Positions 36,042-43,692 of a DNA stretch of 64,000 bases are shown here, piece after piece. The position numbers were made by a program, and so were the translations under genes. Position 1 is the first letter of the stretch. Each line of letters begins with the position of its first letter. The stretch comes from Arthrobacter methylotrophus (GTDB lineage: Bacteria > Actinomycetota > Actinomycetes > Actinomycetales > Micrococcaceae): assembly GCF_039539965.1 (NCBI RefSeq), contig NZ_BAABED010000001.1:3286001-3350000 (forward strand), given 5' to 3'. The notes below the pieces were generated by a model, which did not search any database, was not told the origin of the DNA, and saw only the letters and a list, made by a program, of their open reading frames with translations.

Positions 36042-36398
36042 ATGACCTGGGCCCGGGCCTGCCGCGTACTGATGCAGCGCCACTCACTGACCGTTGACAT
36101 GGCCTTTGCTGAACTGATGCGCCAGAGCCGGCGGCAGAACAGCACATTGGGTCAGATCAGTGCCGATCTCGTCGTCGGAATCCTAGGCCGCTGCCTTCCG
36201 TCGCCTGCGAACTGGACTCCCCGGGACAACCGCGACGATCGGCACGCTGAAGCGCGCAGCGCGGCGGGAGATGTGGTGGGTATCCAGACGACGGCGGACC
36301 GGCGCCGTGAGGGGTGGTGCTTGCTGCGCCGTCCGGGAGAAGAACCAGCTCTTGGCGAGTTCCACCAGGACCATGTACAAGACCACCATTCCCAGTAG
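36042..36398 (+). pseudogene. ANTAR-domain remnant
   Basis: The first ~48 residues from ATG 36042 read like the second half of an ANTAR domain (ACRVLMQRHSLTVDMAFAEL, then LGQISADLVVGIL). The rest of the frame runs antisense into the P-type ATPase gene and looks like shadow sequence. It has no GAF part and no start-proximal ANTAR helix, so it is probably the debris of a second GAF-ANTAR gene. Confidence 0.5.
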
Positions 36399-38870
36399 TG
36401 CCAGGAAGAACGGCACGGGCAAAGGATCGAAGCCCAGCAGCCCGGCCAGCGGTGACAACGGCAGGAAGATACCCGCGGCTACCACTCCCAAAGATGCACT
36501 CAGCAGGCCAAGCGATGGCCGGCTGCGCAAGAATGGAACCCGCCGGGTCCTGATAGCGAAAATGATGAGGGTCTGCGTCGCAATGGATTCGATGAACCAA
36601 CCCGCCCGGAACTCCCCCGGGACCGCGTTGAAGACGAACAGCATGAGCCCGAAGGTCGCAAAATCGAAGACTGAGCTGATCGGCCCGAAAAGGAACATGA
36701 AGCGTCGGATGAAGGCGATGTTCCAATGCGATGGTGCCAGCAGTTGTTCCTTGTCCACGCGGTCGCCCGGGATGGCCAACTGGCCGCTGTCGTACAGCAG
36801 GTTGTTGAGCAGGATCTGTCCCGGCAGCATGGGCAGGAAGCTCAGCACCACGGACGCCGTGGCCGCGCTAAACATGTTGCCGAAGTTGCTCGACGTTCCC
36901 ATGAGCACGTATTTGATGGTGTTCGCGAAGATCCTCCGGCCCTCCATCACGCCTTCGGCCAGCACGCCGAGGTCCTTTTCCAAAAGCACAATGTCGGCCG
37001 CGTCCTTGGCGACGTCGGTAGCGCTGTCCACGGAGATCCCGATGTCCGCTTTGTGAAGGGCAAGGGCGTCGTTGACGCCGTCGCCCATGAAGCCCACTGC
37101 CCCGCCGCTCTGGCGCAGCAAGCTGATGATGCGAGCCTTTTGCTCGGGCGAGACGCGGGCGAAGATGGTGGCTTTCCGGGCGGTGGCGGCCAGCTCGGCA
37201 TCGGACAGTGCGTCAACGTCCGCGCCGGTGAGGGTTCCGCCCGAAATCACGCCGAGTTCGGAACACACTTTTTCGGCGACTTTGGCGTTGTCCCCGGTGG
37301 CGATCTTCACGGCGATACCCAGCGCGGCAAGCTGGTCCAGGGACGCTTTCGCGTTTGCCTTGGGCCGGTCGAGGAAGACGAGGAAACCCGCCAGGACGAG
37401 CCCTTTTTCGTCGTCGGGCGTGATGCTGCTGAGCCCCGCGGCTGGGCGGGTTGCTACCGCCACCACCCGCGATCCGGCGTCGAACTGTTCATCCAGCAAG
37501 GCCTGCACGCTAGGCGAGGTTGGCCCGCAGAGGGCGAGGATGTTTTCCGGGGCGCCTTTGGTGACCAGCCGTGCCGGGCGGCCGTCTTCGCGCACCAGCA
37601 CGCTGGTGCGCCGGCGCTGGTGGTCAAAGTCAATCAGGTCGAGGCGTTCAAAGCGGGCGGGATCGAAGGCGGCGCCGCCGCTTTCCCACAGTGCGGCGTC
37701 CAGCGGGTTCTGCCCGGCCGTGGATTTTTTGGCTTCGGCGTAGTCGGTTTCGGTGGCCAGCAGGCCCAGGGTGAGGAGTTCGACGTCGGACACGCCCGGT
37801 GAGGCGGGCAGCGCGCCGGTGAAGCTGATGCGCCCCTCGGTGAGGGTGCCGGTTTTGTCGGTGACCAGGATGTCCATGTCGCCGAGGTCCTCGATGCAGA
37901 CGAGTCGTTTGACGAGGACTTTGCGGCGGGCCAGTTGGCGGGTGCCGGTGGCGAGGCTGGTGCTTACGACGGCGGGCAGCAGCTGCGGCGTGATGCCGAC
38001 GGCGATTGCCAGGGAGAACAGCAGCGACTCGATCAGCGGGCGGTGCAGCAGGAGGTTCGCGATGAAGATCAGCGTGGTGAGCGCGATGGCCACCTGTAGA
38101 AGAAGGAAGGAGAACCGTTTCAGTCCGAGCTGGAATTCGGTTTGGGGCTGCCGTTCTCCCAGGCCCAGCGCAATCCGGCCGAATTCAGCGCGGCCGCCGG
38201 TGGCCACCACTACGCCGGTGCAGCCGCCGGATTGGATGACGGTTCCCATGAAGACGCAGGATGCGAGGTCGCCCAGCGCCGCTCCGTACGCCACCGGCGC
38301 GGGATCCTTGCCGGCGGGTAGGGACTCCCCCGTCAGGATGCTTTCGTCGCAGAGGAGGTTTTTGGTGCTCAGGAGGCGGATGTCGGCGGGAACGATCGCG
38401 CCCAGACTCAGGTGTACGACGTCGCCGGGCACCAGGTCTGTGACGTTCACGTCCTGCGTGGTTCCGTCGCGGAGCACGACGGCGCGGTGAGTCACCCGGG
38501 AATGCAAGGCTTCGGAAGCGCGTTCGGCGCGGAATTCGTTGGTGAAGCCCAAGCCCACGCTGACCAGGAGGATGACGCCGATCACGATCGAGTTCGTGGC
38601 ATCGCCCAGGAAGAGGGACAGCCCGGCGGTGATGATCAGCAGGATCAGGATGGGGCTGGCGAACTGCCGGCCCAACACCGCCCAACCGTTGGCCCGGTGC
38701 GTCCGCACGGCGTTCGGGCCGAGTTCTGCCAGGCGTTCCGAGGCTTCTTCGTTTGTCAGGCCGGCTGGGCTGGAGCCCAGGTGATCCAGTACTTGGTCCG
38801 GCTGAAGGCACGCGGCCTCGGTGATTGGCAGCTGTGTGGAGTGCCGCTCCTGGAGTTTGAGATCTGACAT
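36183..38870 (-). CDS. mgtA: Magnesium-translocating P-type ATPase (MgtA/P3B type)
   Basis: An 895-residue pump from ATG 38870; ATG 38891 is also in frame. It has the cation ATPase N-domain (LGSSPAGLTNEEASERLAEL), the phosphorylation site DKTGTLTEG, KGAPENI in the nucleotide domain, GDNAKVAEKV and the hinge MGDGVNDALALHKADIG. Late membrane helices (LMGTSSNFGNMFSAA) fit the MgtA/MgtB class that imports Mg2+. Its first 70 or so codons plus upstream DNA are duplicated at 40668-40949. Confidence 0.92.
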   Translation of the reverse strand: MSDLKLQERHSTQLPITEAACLQPDQVLDHLGSSPAGLTNEEASERLAELGPNAVRTHRANGWAVLGRQFASPILILLIITAGLSLFLGDATNSIVIGVILLVSVGLGFTNEFRAERASEALHSRVTHRAVVLRDGTTQDVNVTDLVPGDVVHLSLGAIVPADIRLLSTKNLLCDESILTGESLPAGKDPAPVAYGAALGDLASCVFMGTVIQSGGCTGVVVATGGRAEFGRIALGLGERQPQTEFQLGLKRFSFLLLQVAIALTTLIFIANLLLHRPLIESLLFSLAIAVGITPQLLPAVVSTSLATGTRQLARRKVLVKRLVCIEDLGDMDILVTDKTGTLTEGRISFTGALPASPGVSDVELLTLGLLATETDYAEAKKSTAGQNPLDAALWESGGAAFDPARFERLDLIDFDHQRRRTSVLVREDGRPARLVTKGAPENILALCGPTSPSVQALLDEQFDAGSRVVAVATRPAAGLSSITPDDEKGLVLAGFLVFLDRPKANAKASLDQLAALGIAVKIATGDNAKVAEKVCSELGVISGGTLTGADVDALSDAELAATARKATIFARVSPEQKARIISLLRQSGGAVGFMGDGVNDALALHKADIGISVDSATDVAKDAADIVLLEKDLGVLAEGVMEGRRIFANTIKYVLMGTSSNFGNMFSAATASVVLSFLPMLPGQILLNNLLYDSGQLAIPGDRVDKEQLLAPSHWNIAFIRRFMFLFGPISSVFDFATFGLMLFVFNAVPGEFRAGWFIESIATQTLIIFAIRTRRVPFLRSRPSLGLLSASLGVVAAGIFLPLSPLAGLLGFDPLPVPFFLALLGMVVLYMVLVELAKSWFFSRTAQQAPPLTAPVRRRLDTHHISRRAARFSVPIVAVVPGSPVRRRRKAAA

Positions 38871-39345
38871 GCCGTATCCGTTCGAATGCAAGCCTGAGGG
38901 AGTCTGCTCCCCTGGATAAGAGTACGGCTTGGGGGTGGGTGCTTGGGGCGTGCGAAAGGGTGTCGTTGCTTGGGTTACGGGGGTGGCTGGGAGCGGGCGA
39001 CGGCGGACTCGGCTTTACGGAGGAGCTCGCCTGTGAGCACTGAGTTTGCTTCCATTCGTACGGAGTTTCGATCGAATGCCACTGAGATCGGGCATATCGC
39101 ACACTTAGACGTGATGAGTTGGTCTTATTTTGCTGTTGATGAAACTACTCACTCTCTCCGCGGCAGTCACCTCCTTGCTCGTCGCCGTCATCGCGTCCTT
39201 CAGCAACCTGGCTATGGGGGTGCTGTCCGTGACCGCGGCTGGAGCAAGCCTTGCGAGGTGGTTCGTCTACAGGAAGCAGGCGAAGTGACAGTGGAGCACT
39301 GGGGAAGACGTGGTGATATCGCAGGCGCGGCTGGCGGGTAGTTCC
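38522..39345. repeat. Duplicated block, left copy (mgtA 5' end to PH-gene start)
   Basis: The mgtA 5' region, the intergenic stretch, the small membrane peptide gene and the first ~35 bp of a PH-like gene recur in decayed form at 40700-41005 and 41573-41942. Identity is high enough to read by eye (for example GGAGTCTGCTCCCCT and CCTTCAGCAACCTGG in both). The right copy is interrupted by about 570 bp. Confidence 0.8.
39139..39288 (+). CDS. Small single-TM membrane peptide
   Basis: A 49-residue peptide (ATG 39139, TGA 39286-39288). It has a hydrophobic segment (TSLLVAVIASFSNLAMGVL), a small-residue stretch and a basic tail (RWFVYRKQAK). A second copy at 41735 is cut short by a stop codon. Codon-level conservation of the two copies suggests that it once was translated. 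Function unknown. Confidence 0.5.
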   Translation: MKLLTLSAAVTSLLVAVIASFSNLAMGVLSVTAAGASLARWFVYRKQAK

Positions 39346-39414
39346 AAACAAGATGAACAACTGCACTATCTAAAAAATATGAATCAATTCGAGCCATTTG
39401 GGGGAACGAAATGA
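39310..39414 (+). pseudogene. Deleted remnant of the PH-like gene
   Basis: GTG 39310 begins VVISQARLAGSS, the same as the start of the intact gene at 41907. It then jumps to sequence that matches the region just after the intact gene (AACTGCACTATC at 39357 and at 42358). Nearly all of the coding sequence has thus been removed. The frame ends inside the start of the next gene. Confidence 0.65.
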
Positions 39415-40367
39415 AGTTCAGGGGAAAACTGCCATCGACCGCGATGCTTGTAGCTGCAGGGCTTTTGGGTTCCGCTCTTCCTTCCACGGCGGCCGAGCTG
39501 CCTTCGGATCAATCGGCGAGAGCGCTCAGTGCTTTGGAACGAGCCGTCCAGCATTCCGAGATCGCGCACTCAAACTCAAACCTGAGCTCGGCAGCTCGCT
39601 CATCTTTCCAAGGGAAACTCGAAGTCGACTCGCAGTCGTTTCAGGAGCGCTCAGTTCGTCTTGTTGATCGAGGCACGGAAGCCGATCTGTCGGGTGCCAC
39701 GCTGCAGATCCGCTTCCGCGATGATTCGGTTCGGGAAGCCGAGGCCGGCAGCGGGACCCTGACCGTATTCGGGTCAAAAACTTCGGACTACAACTACGCG
39801 GCAGGTTCCGTGGACGGTCGGCTCGCGGGCTATACAATCATCAATTCTACCAATAAAAGCAGCTTCGAATACGAATTCCTGATTAACGGAGCTCCAGCAG
39901 TCCTCGAGCCGCGGAGCAATGGTGGTGTCGCGGTCTACTCCGCCGACGGCACACTGGTCAACGCGATACTCCCAGCCTGGGCTGTGGATGCCACTGGCAA
40001 GAAACTGCCAACGTCATACTCAATCAAAGGAAACATCCTCCTACAGGACGTCAATTTGCAGGGAGCGACCTTCCCGGTGGTTGCCGACCCACAGACGGCC
40101 TGCGACTCCTGGTTCTGCACAACGGAATTCAATAAATCCGAAACCAAGACCATCGCGGACAATGGATGGCAGGCAACAGGGGTCATCTCCATCGGGTGCG
40201 GGCTGCTGAATCCGGGAATGGCCGTGCTGTGCGGGGCCATCGGAGGTGCTGTCACAATTACTGCGTCGCAAGCTCATAACCAAGGCGAATGCGTGGGCAT
40301 CCGAACACCTCGGTTTGCTGGTCAGGTTTCCTTCCCTGTCATCTACAATGGCAGCAATTGCAGGTAA
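39411..40367 (+). CDS. Secreted hypothetical protein with Cys-containing hydrophobic C-terminal region
   Basis: A 318-residue protein from ATG 39411 with GGGGGA five bases upstream. It has a signal peptide (cleavage near STAA-EL at about 27), a beta-rich middle (about 70-215) ending in the motif ATFPVVADPQ, then CDSWFCTTEFNKSE. A glycine/hydrophobic stretch (about 250-285, ISIGCGLLNPGMAVLCGAIG) and a Cys-ended tail follow. The family is not recognised with certainty. The layout (secreted carrier plus hydrophobic C-terminal peptide, small TM protein next) looks like a toxin/immunity pair, which is inference. A fragment of a second copy lies at 41478-41570. Confidence 0.65.
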   Translation: MKFRGKLPSTAMLVAAGLLGSALPSTAAELPSDQSARALSALERAVQHSEIAHSNSNLSSAARSSFQGKLEVDSQSFQERSVRLVDRGTEADLSGATLQIRFRDDSVREAEAGSGTLTVFGSKTSDYNYAAGSVDGRLAGYTIINSTNKSSFEYEFLINGAPAVLEPRSNGGVAVYSADGTLVNAILPAWAVDATGKKLPTSYSIKGNILLQDVNLQGATFPVVADPQTACDSWFCTTEFNKSETKTIADNGWQATGVISIGCGLLNPGMAVLCGAIGGAVTITASQAHNQGECVGIRTPRFAGQVSFPVIYNGSNCR

Positions 40368-40389
40368 ACAGTGGCCTAGGAGCCGAGAA

Positions 40390-40620
40390 ATGATCACTGC
40401 AGAACAATCCCGCCACGTGATGCTTCACGGTTGGAGCGGCTTGCTGACACTCGCAATCGTGCTCTTGGGCGTGGCCATGATTTTCATTGGCCCCGTTCGC
40501 GAGTTGCTTGGACCGCTGTGGACCGGGTACCCGGTCATAGCTTTCGCCTACATTTTTCTTGGCGTCCCGGCAATTCACCGTTACCGGTCAGGAAAGGCCC
40601 GCCAAAGCGGCTCTCTTTAG
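40390..40620 (+). CDS. Small two-TM protein paired with the secreted protein
   Basis: A 76-residue protein from ATG 40390 with AGGAG seven bases upstream; the longer open frame before it lacks support. Two membrane helices are visible (SGLLTLAIVLLGVAMIFIG and GYPVIAFAYIFLGVPAI), with a basic C-terminus (HRYRSGKARQSG). It follows the secreted protein gene by 22 bp and may protect the producer (inference). Confidence 0.6.
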   Translation: MITAEQSRHVMLHGWSGLLTLAIVLLGVAMIFIGPVRELLGPLWTGYPVIAFAYIFLGVPAIHRYRSGKARQSGSL

Positions 40621-40667
40621 GGTCTTTCAGTGGCGCCACTCCAGAGTAATCCGCTGGCTCTTCGCAA

Positions 40668-40949
40668 TTAGGCATGGTTGGGCGGGTTTTCCGGCCCTTC
40701 GTTCGGCGCGGAATTCGCGAACAGCCAGCCCAACACCGCCCATCCGTTGGCCCGGTGCGTGCGCACGGCGTCCGGGCCGAGTTGCGTTAGGCGCGCGGCG
40801 GCTTCTTGGTTTGTCAGGCCCGCTGGACTGGAGCCCAGTTGTTCCAGCACTTGGTCCGGATGAAGGCACGCGGCCTCGGTGATCGGCAGCTGCATGGAAC
40901 GCCGCTCCTGGAGTTTGAGATCTGACATGCCGTATCCGTTCGAATGCAA
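40668..40949 (-). pseudogene. mgtA 5' fragment (duplicate)
   Basis: The 93-residue frame starts with the same residues as the MgtA protein (MSDLKLQERRSMQLPITEAA, then LGSSPAGLTNQEAAARLTQL). It follows it for about 75 residues, to HRANGWAVLGWLFANS, and then ends in unrelated sequence. A further short match (TTCGGCGCGGAATTC at 40701) corresponds to mgtA further downstream, so an internal deletion followed the duplication. Confidence 0.8.
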
Positions 40950-41027
40950 GCCTGAGGGAGTCTGCTCCCCTCGATAAGAGTACGGCTTGGGGGTGGGTGC
41001 TTGGGTTCGTGACTTGTGGTGCGCGGC

Positions 41028-41429
41028 CTACTTCTCGTCAACGGTCTGCGGGGTGCGCCTGTTTCCTCCACGTGTCCAGGCCAGTCCACCAATTGCAGCT
41101 GCTGCACCCGCCGAAACAAGGTCGGTCCACCACGGCCACTTTGAATCTGACACCGAAGCCAAGGCCATAAGGATCAGCAAAGTCGAGACCCCGGTAATCA
41201 CGGCGGCCACAGCCTTTTCAAGGTCACCGCGAATTCTGCCCAGCCGACAAGCCCAAAAGGTCAATACGGCAATGATGCAACCCGACACAGCACCTACCAT
41301 CGCCCCGCCGAGCCCGCTGAGTATCGCCAATCCGGGGCCGCCAGACCCGTTCAAGAGCAGTACCGCCAGCGCAGAGGCACACCCGAACCCAGCCCCGAAC
41401 AACAATCCCCTGCTTGCTGATCTGTTCAA
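41028..41429 (-). CDS. Hypothetical four-TM membrane protein
   Basis: A 133-residue protein. TTG 41429 is chosen because GGAGGAAAC precedes it; an in-frame TTG at 41468 lacks a site. Four hydrophobic segments are visible (GLLFGAGFGCASALAVLLL, LGGAMVGAVSGCIIAVLTFW, a third near AAVITGVSTLLILMALAS, a fourth near LVSAGAAAAIGGLAW). No family recognised. It lies in the insertion that splits the right copy of the duplicated block. Confidence 0.55.
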   Translation of the reverse strand: MNRSASRGLLFGAGFGCASALAVLLLNGSGGPGLAILSGLGGAMVGAVSGCIIAVLTFWACRLGRIRGDLEKAVAAVITGVSTLLILMALASVSDSKWPWWTDLVSAGAAAAIGGLAWTRGGNRRTPQTVDEK

Positions 41430-41477
41430 AGTTTCCTCCGTCTCTGGCGGGCGTCCAGAATACTGCAAATAGTCAAA

Positions 41478-41570
41478 GTCTATTGCTTCGACGATAATTC
41501 GGTTCAGATTGCTAATGAAAGCAGCGGGACCCTAACCGTATTCGGGCCTTCGGAATACAGGACGCTGGGG
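41478..41570 (+). pseudogene. Fragment of a second secreted-protein gene
   Basis: About 90 bp match the middle of the gene at 39411 (compare GATAATTCGGTTC and GCAGCGGGACCCTAACCGT with 39720-39770). The frame is not maintained and both ends are missing, so it is a relic. Confidence 0.55.
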
Positions 41571-41572
41571 TT

Positions 41573-41942
41573 TATCGCGCGGTGGGAAACGGACGATGGC
41601 GGACTCGGCTTCACGGAGGAGCCCACCACAGCGCACGGAGTTTGGCTCGTTTCGCACGGAGTTTTGCTGAAATGACACTGAGATCCGGCATATTGCACAC
41701 GTAGACGCCCTCGGTCGGGCTTATTTTGCTGTTGATGAAATTTCTCACTCTCTCAGCCGCAGTCACCTCCTTGGCCGTCGCCGTCATAGCGTCCTTCAGC
41801 AACCTGGCCATGGGGTTGCTGTCCGTGACCGCGGCTGGAGCGAGCCTTGCGACGTGGTTCGTCTAGAGGAAGCAGGCGAAGTGACGGTGGAGCACTGGGG
41901 GAAGACATGGTGATATCGCAGGCCCGGCTGGCGGGTAGTTCC
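41573..41942. repeat. Duplicated block, right copy (second part)
   Basis: It matches 38985-39345 with scattered substitutions and small indels. It contains the truncated small peptide gene (41735) and the start of the intact PH-like gene (41907). Confidence 0.75.
41735..41866 (+). CDS. Truncated copy of the small membrane peptide
   Basis: A 43-residue peptide (ATG 41735, TAG 41864-41866), 90 percent identical by eye to the 49-residue peptide at 39139. TAC there is TAG here, which removes the basic tail YRKQAK. It may still be made, or be decaying. Confidence 0.45.
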   Translation: MKFLTLSAAVTSLAVAVIASFSNLAMGLLSVTAAGASLATWFV

Positions 41943-42356
41943 CAGCGCTTGATCTGGGGAATTGTGGGTGCTTCAGTCATAGTTTTACTCGTGTCTGCCT
42001 TGGCCGCGGGCATCCTCCTGCCCGGGCTCCTCGTGGCCGCCGGCATCGTTGCCGTTACCTGGACGATTGTTCGGATGACCGTCTCCATCGCGACAGCTGA
42101 AGAGAAAATCGTCGTGCGCTGCGCGCCGTTCTATTCAACAGAGATTCCGATCTCAGAAGTTTCGGCGGTAACTACGGCCCGGGATACATCCCTTTCAGAG
42201 GGATACGGCATCCGCATCCTTGAAAAGAAAACTCGAGGGGTACTGGTGGGCGGTCCAGCGATCTCCTTGGAAACGGTCAATCGGCGATGGATCATCTCAA
42301 CTGCACATCCGGAGGAAGTCGCGTCAACAATTCGCGATCACATGAGCGGCAAGTGA
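41907..42356 (+). CDS. Membrane protein with PH-like domain, upstream of the SDP-like operon
   Basis: A 149-residue protein from ATG 41907 with GGGGGAAG just before it. Two helices (about residues 15-58, WGIVGASVIVLLVSALAAG) precede a beta-rich PH-like domain (EKIVVRCAPFYSTEIPISEV, YGIRILEKKTRGVLVGGPAI, WIISTAHPEEVASTI). It lies 33 bp before the sdpC-like gene, so it is a candidate immunity or regulatory partner (inference). Confidence 0.65.
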   Translation: MVISQARLAGSSQRLIWGIVGASVIVLLVSALAAGILLPGLLVAAGIVAVTWTIVRMTVSIATAEEKIVVRCAPFYSTEIPISEVSAVTTARDTSLSEGYGIRILEKKTRGVLVGGPAISLETVNRRWIISTAHPEEVASTIRDHMSGK

Positions 42357-42389
42357 ATAACTGCACTATCCAATGAGAAAGGAGACATC

Positions 42390-43088
42390 ATGAAGAAAGC
42401 CTTCAGCACTGGCCTAATTTCGGTCTTACTGCTATCTAGCGTGCCAGCCGGAACACCAGTATTCGCGGCACCCAACCCATCTGATTCGATTCAATCCGTC
42501 AAGAAGAACGATGAAGCAAGGCCACGTTCCCTATTTCAGGCTATATGGTTCGCCACTGGAGATCAGGTGGCCGGGCTCAGCGAGAACGTCCGAAGCCAAA
42601 CTTTTCAAACATATCTGAAAAAACATGCCAGCCAGGAAACAGATATCCAGCAAATGGCTAACGTCGTGGCTGACACTCTTGAAGAATCGCAACCCGGATA
42701 CCTCTCAACACTCCACAAGAACCTAACCTCCGGCGACGCCTACCAGGTCGAATCCGCTCTGGCGGCCACAAGCACGGATGTCCTTCAAACCGTGCGGGAA
42801 AAGTATGACTTCAAAGGAGCATCCGTGAACAAGGATGGCGGAGCATCCGGCAACTGCCTATGGGTCGTCGCAGTCGCCGCCGTGGCGGTTTGGAGCGGAG
42901 CAGTCGTGGTCAATTACGCGGGGGTCGTGAATGTTGCCGGAGCAGTTAACGCAGTTGGCTGGTTCAACGCGTCAGTGTCAGTGAATGTCAGCGGAGCATC
43001 GAGTATTCAGACGGTAGCTGCGACGGACGAGCATCGGGCAGCCACCGAAGATACTGTAGCGGCATTGACTACGGCACTCGCGACGTAG
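42390..43088 (+). CDS. sdpC: SdpC family antimicrobial toxin precursor
   Basis: A 232-residue secreted precursor from ATG 42390 with AAGGAG upstream. It has a signal peptide (cleavage near FAA-PN, about 27). The pro-region resembles Bacillus SdpC from memory (SLFQAIWFATGDQVAGLSEN, VVADTLEESQPGYLSTLHKN). A strongly hydrophobic segment from C156 to about 205 is the likely mature toxin, followed by a polar tail. Bacillus SDP has two cysteines in a disulfide at the toxin N-terminus; only C156 is present here. The SdpA- and SdpB-like genes follow directly. Confidence 0.8.
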   Translation: MKKAFSTGLISVLLLSSVPAGTPVFAAPNPSDSIQSVKKNDEARPRSLFQAIWFATGDQVAGLSENVRSQTFQTYLKKHASQETDIQQMANVVADTLEESQPGYLSTLHKNLTSGDAYQVESALAATSTDVLQTVREKYDFKGASVNKDGGASGNCLWVVAVAAVAVWSGAVVVNYAGVVNVAGAVNAVGWFNASVSVNVSGASSIQTVAATDEHRAATEDTVAALTTALAT

Positions 43089-43095
43089 AGACCTT

Positions 43096-43692
43096 GTGGG
43101 ACTGAACCGCATGGGGTCTATCTCTCGCCGACAGCGACCCCGCCCAGGGCCTCTTCCTAATTTGCATAGGATGCCGCCGATGTTCTTGGTTCTCATCGTC
43201 CTGGCCTATTCCATCTTCGCCGTATCACCCCATTCGACTTTCCACCTTCCGGGTACTGGTGCAATTAGGGAAGATCTGTCAAAGGCTGTTCCCCAAGGCT
43301 GGGGCTTCTTCACAAAGTCTCCACGGGATCCGTTCCTGCTGGTCTATGCGAATGATGGCGTCGGCGGCCATCAGGAAATAATGCAACTGCCGACAGTCAA
43401 GGTCGAGAATTATTTCGGCGTAGGTCGCTTCGACCGTGGGCAGCCCGTTGAACTCGCAAATATCGTCAACCGAGTTTCTTCCCAGAGTTGGAACAACTGT
43501 GGTCCCACCATTAATTCGTGTCTCGACGCGCCATTGACGGCCGTCGAAGTGCACAATGAGAAGCCCGAACCGAGTCTCTGTGGCCAGATGAAAGTGGTGG
43601 AGGTCGCTCCCGTTCCATGGGCCTACCGACACCTGACTGATGCTCGATTCCAAGCTCAGAAGGCGATGACTTTGGCGGCCACGTGCTCCTGA
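43096..43692 (+). CDS. sdpA: SdpA family maturation protein
   Basis: A 198-residue protein from GTG 43096, seven bases after the toxin gene; ATG 43111 is also possible. One N-terminal membrane helix (MFLVLIVLAYSIFAV) is followed by an external/soluble domain with the SdpA signature PQGWGFFTKSPRDPF and several cysteines (NNCGPTINSCLD, SLCGQ). SdpA and SdpB are required to make active SDP toxin in Bacillus. It overlaps the SdpB-like gene. Confidence 0.82.
   Translation: MGLNRMGSISRRQRPRPGPLPNLHRMPPMFLVLIVLAYSIFAVSPHSTFHLPGTGAIREDLSKAVPQGWGFFTKSPRDPFLLVYANDGVGGHQEIMQLPTVKVENYFGVGRFDRGQPVELANIVNRVSSQSWNNCGPTINSCLDAPLTAVEVHNEKPEPSLCGQMKVVEVAPVPWAYRHLTDARFQAQKAMTLAATCS

Noticed and set aside
36726..37802. 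A 358-codon open frame antisense to mgtA
   Set aside because: It is the complement of the P-type ATPase gene, is His/Gly/Arg-rich with no domain, and arises from high-GC codon bias.
41697..41705. A fourth ACACGTAGA copy
   Set aside because: A single unphased copy; about 0.5 occurrence of the 9-mer is expected by chance in the window.
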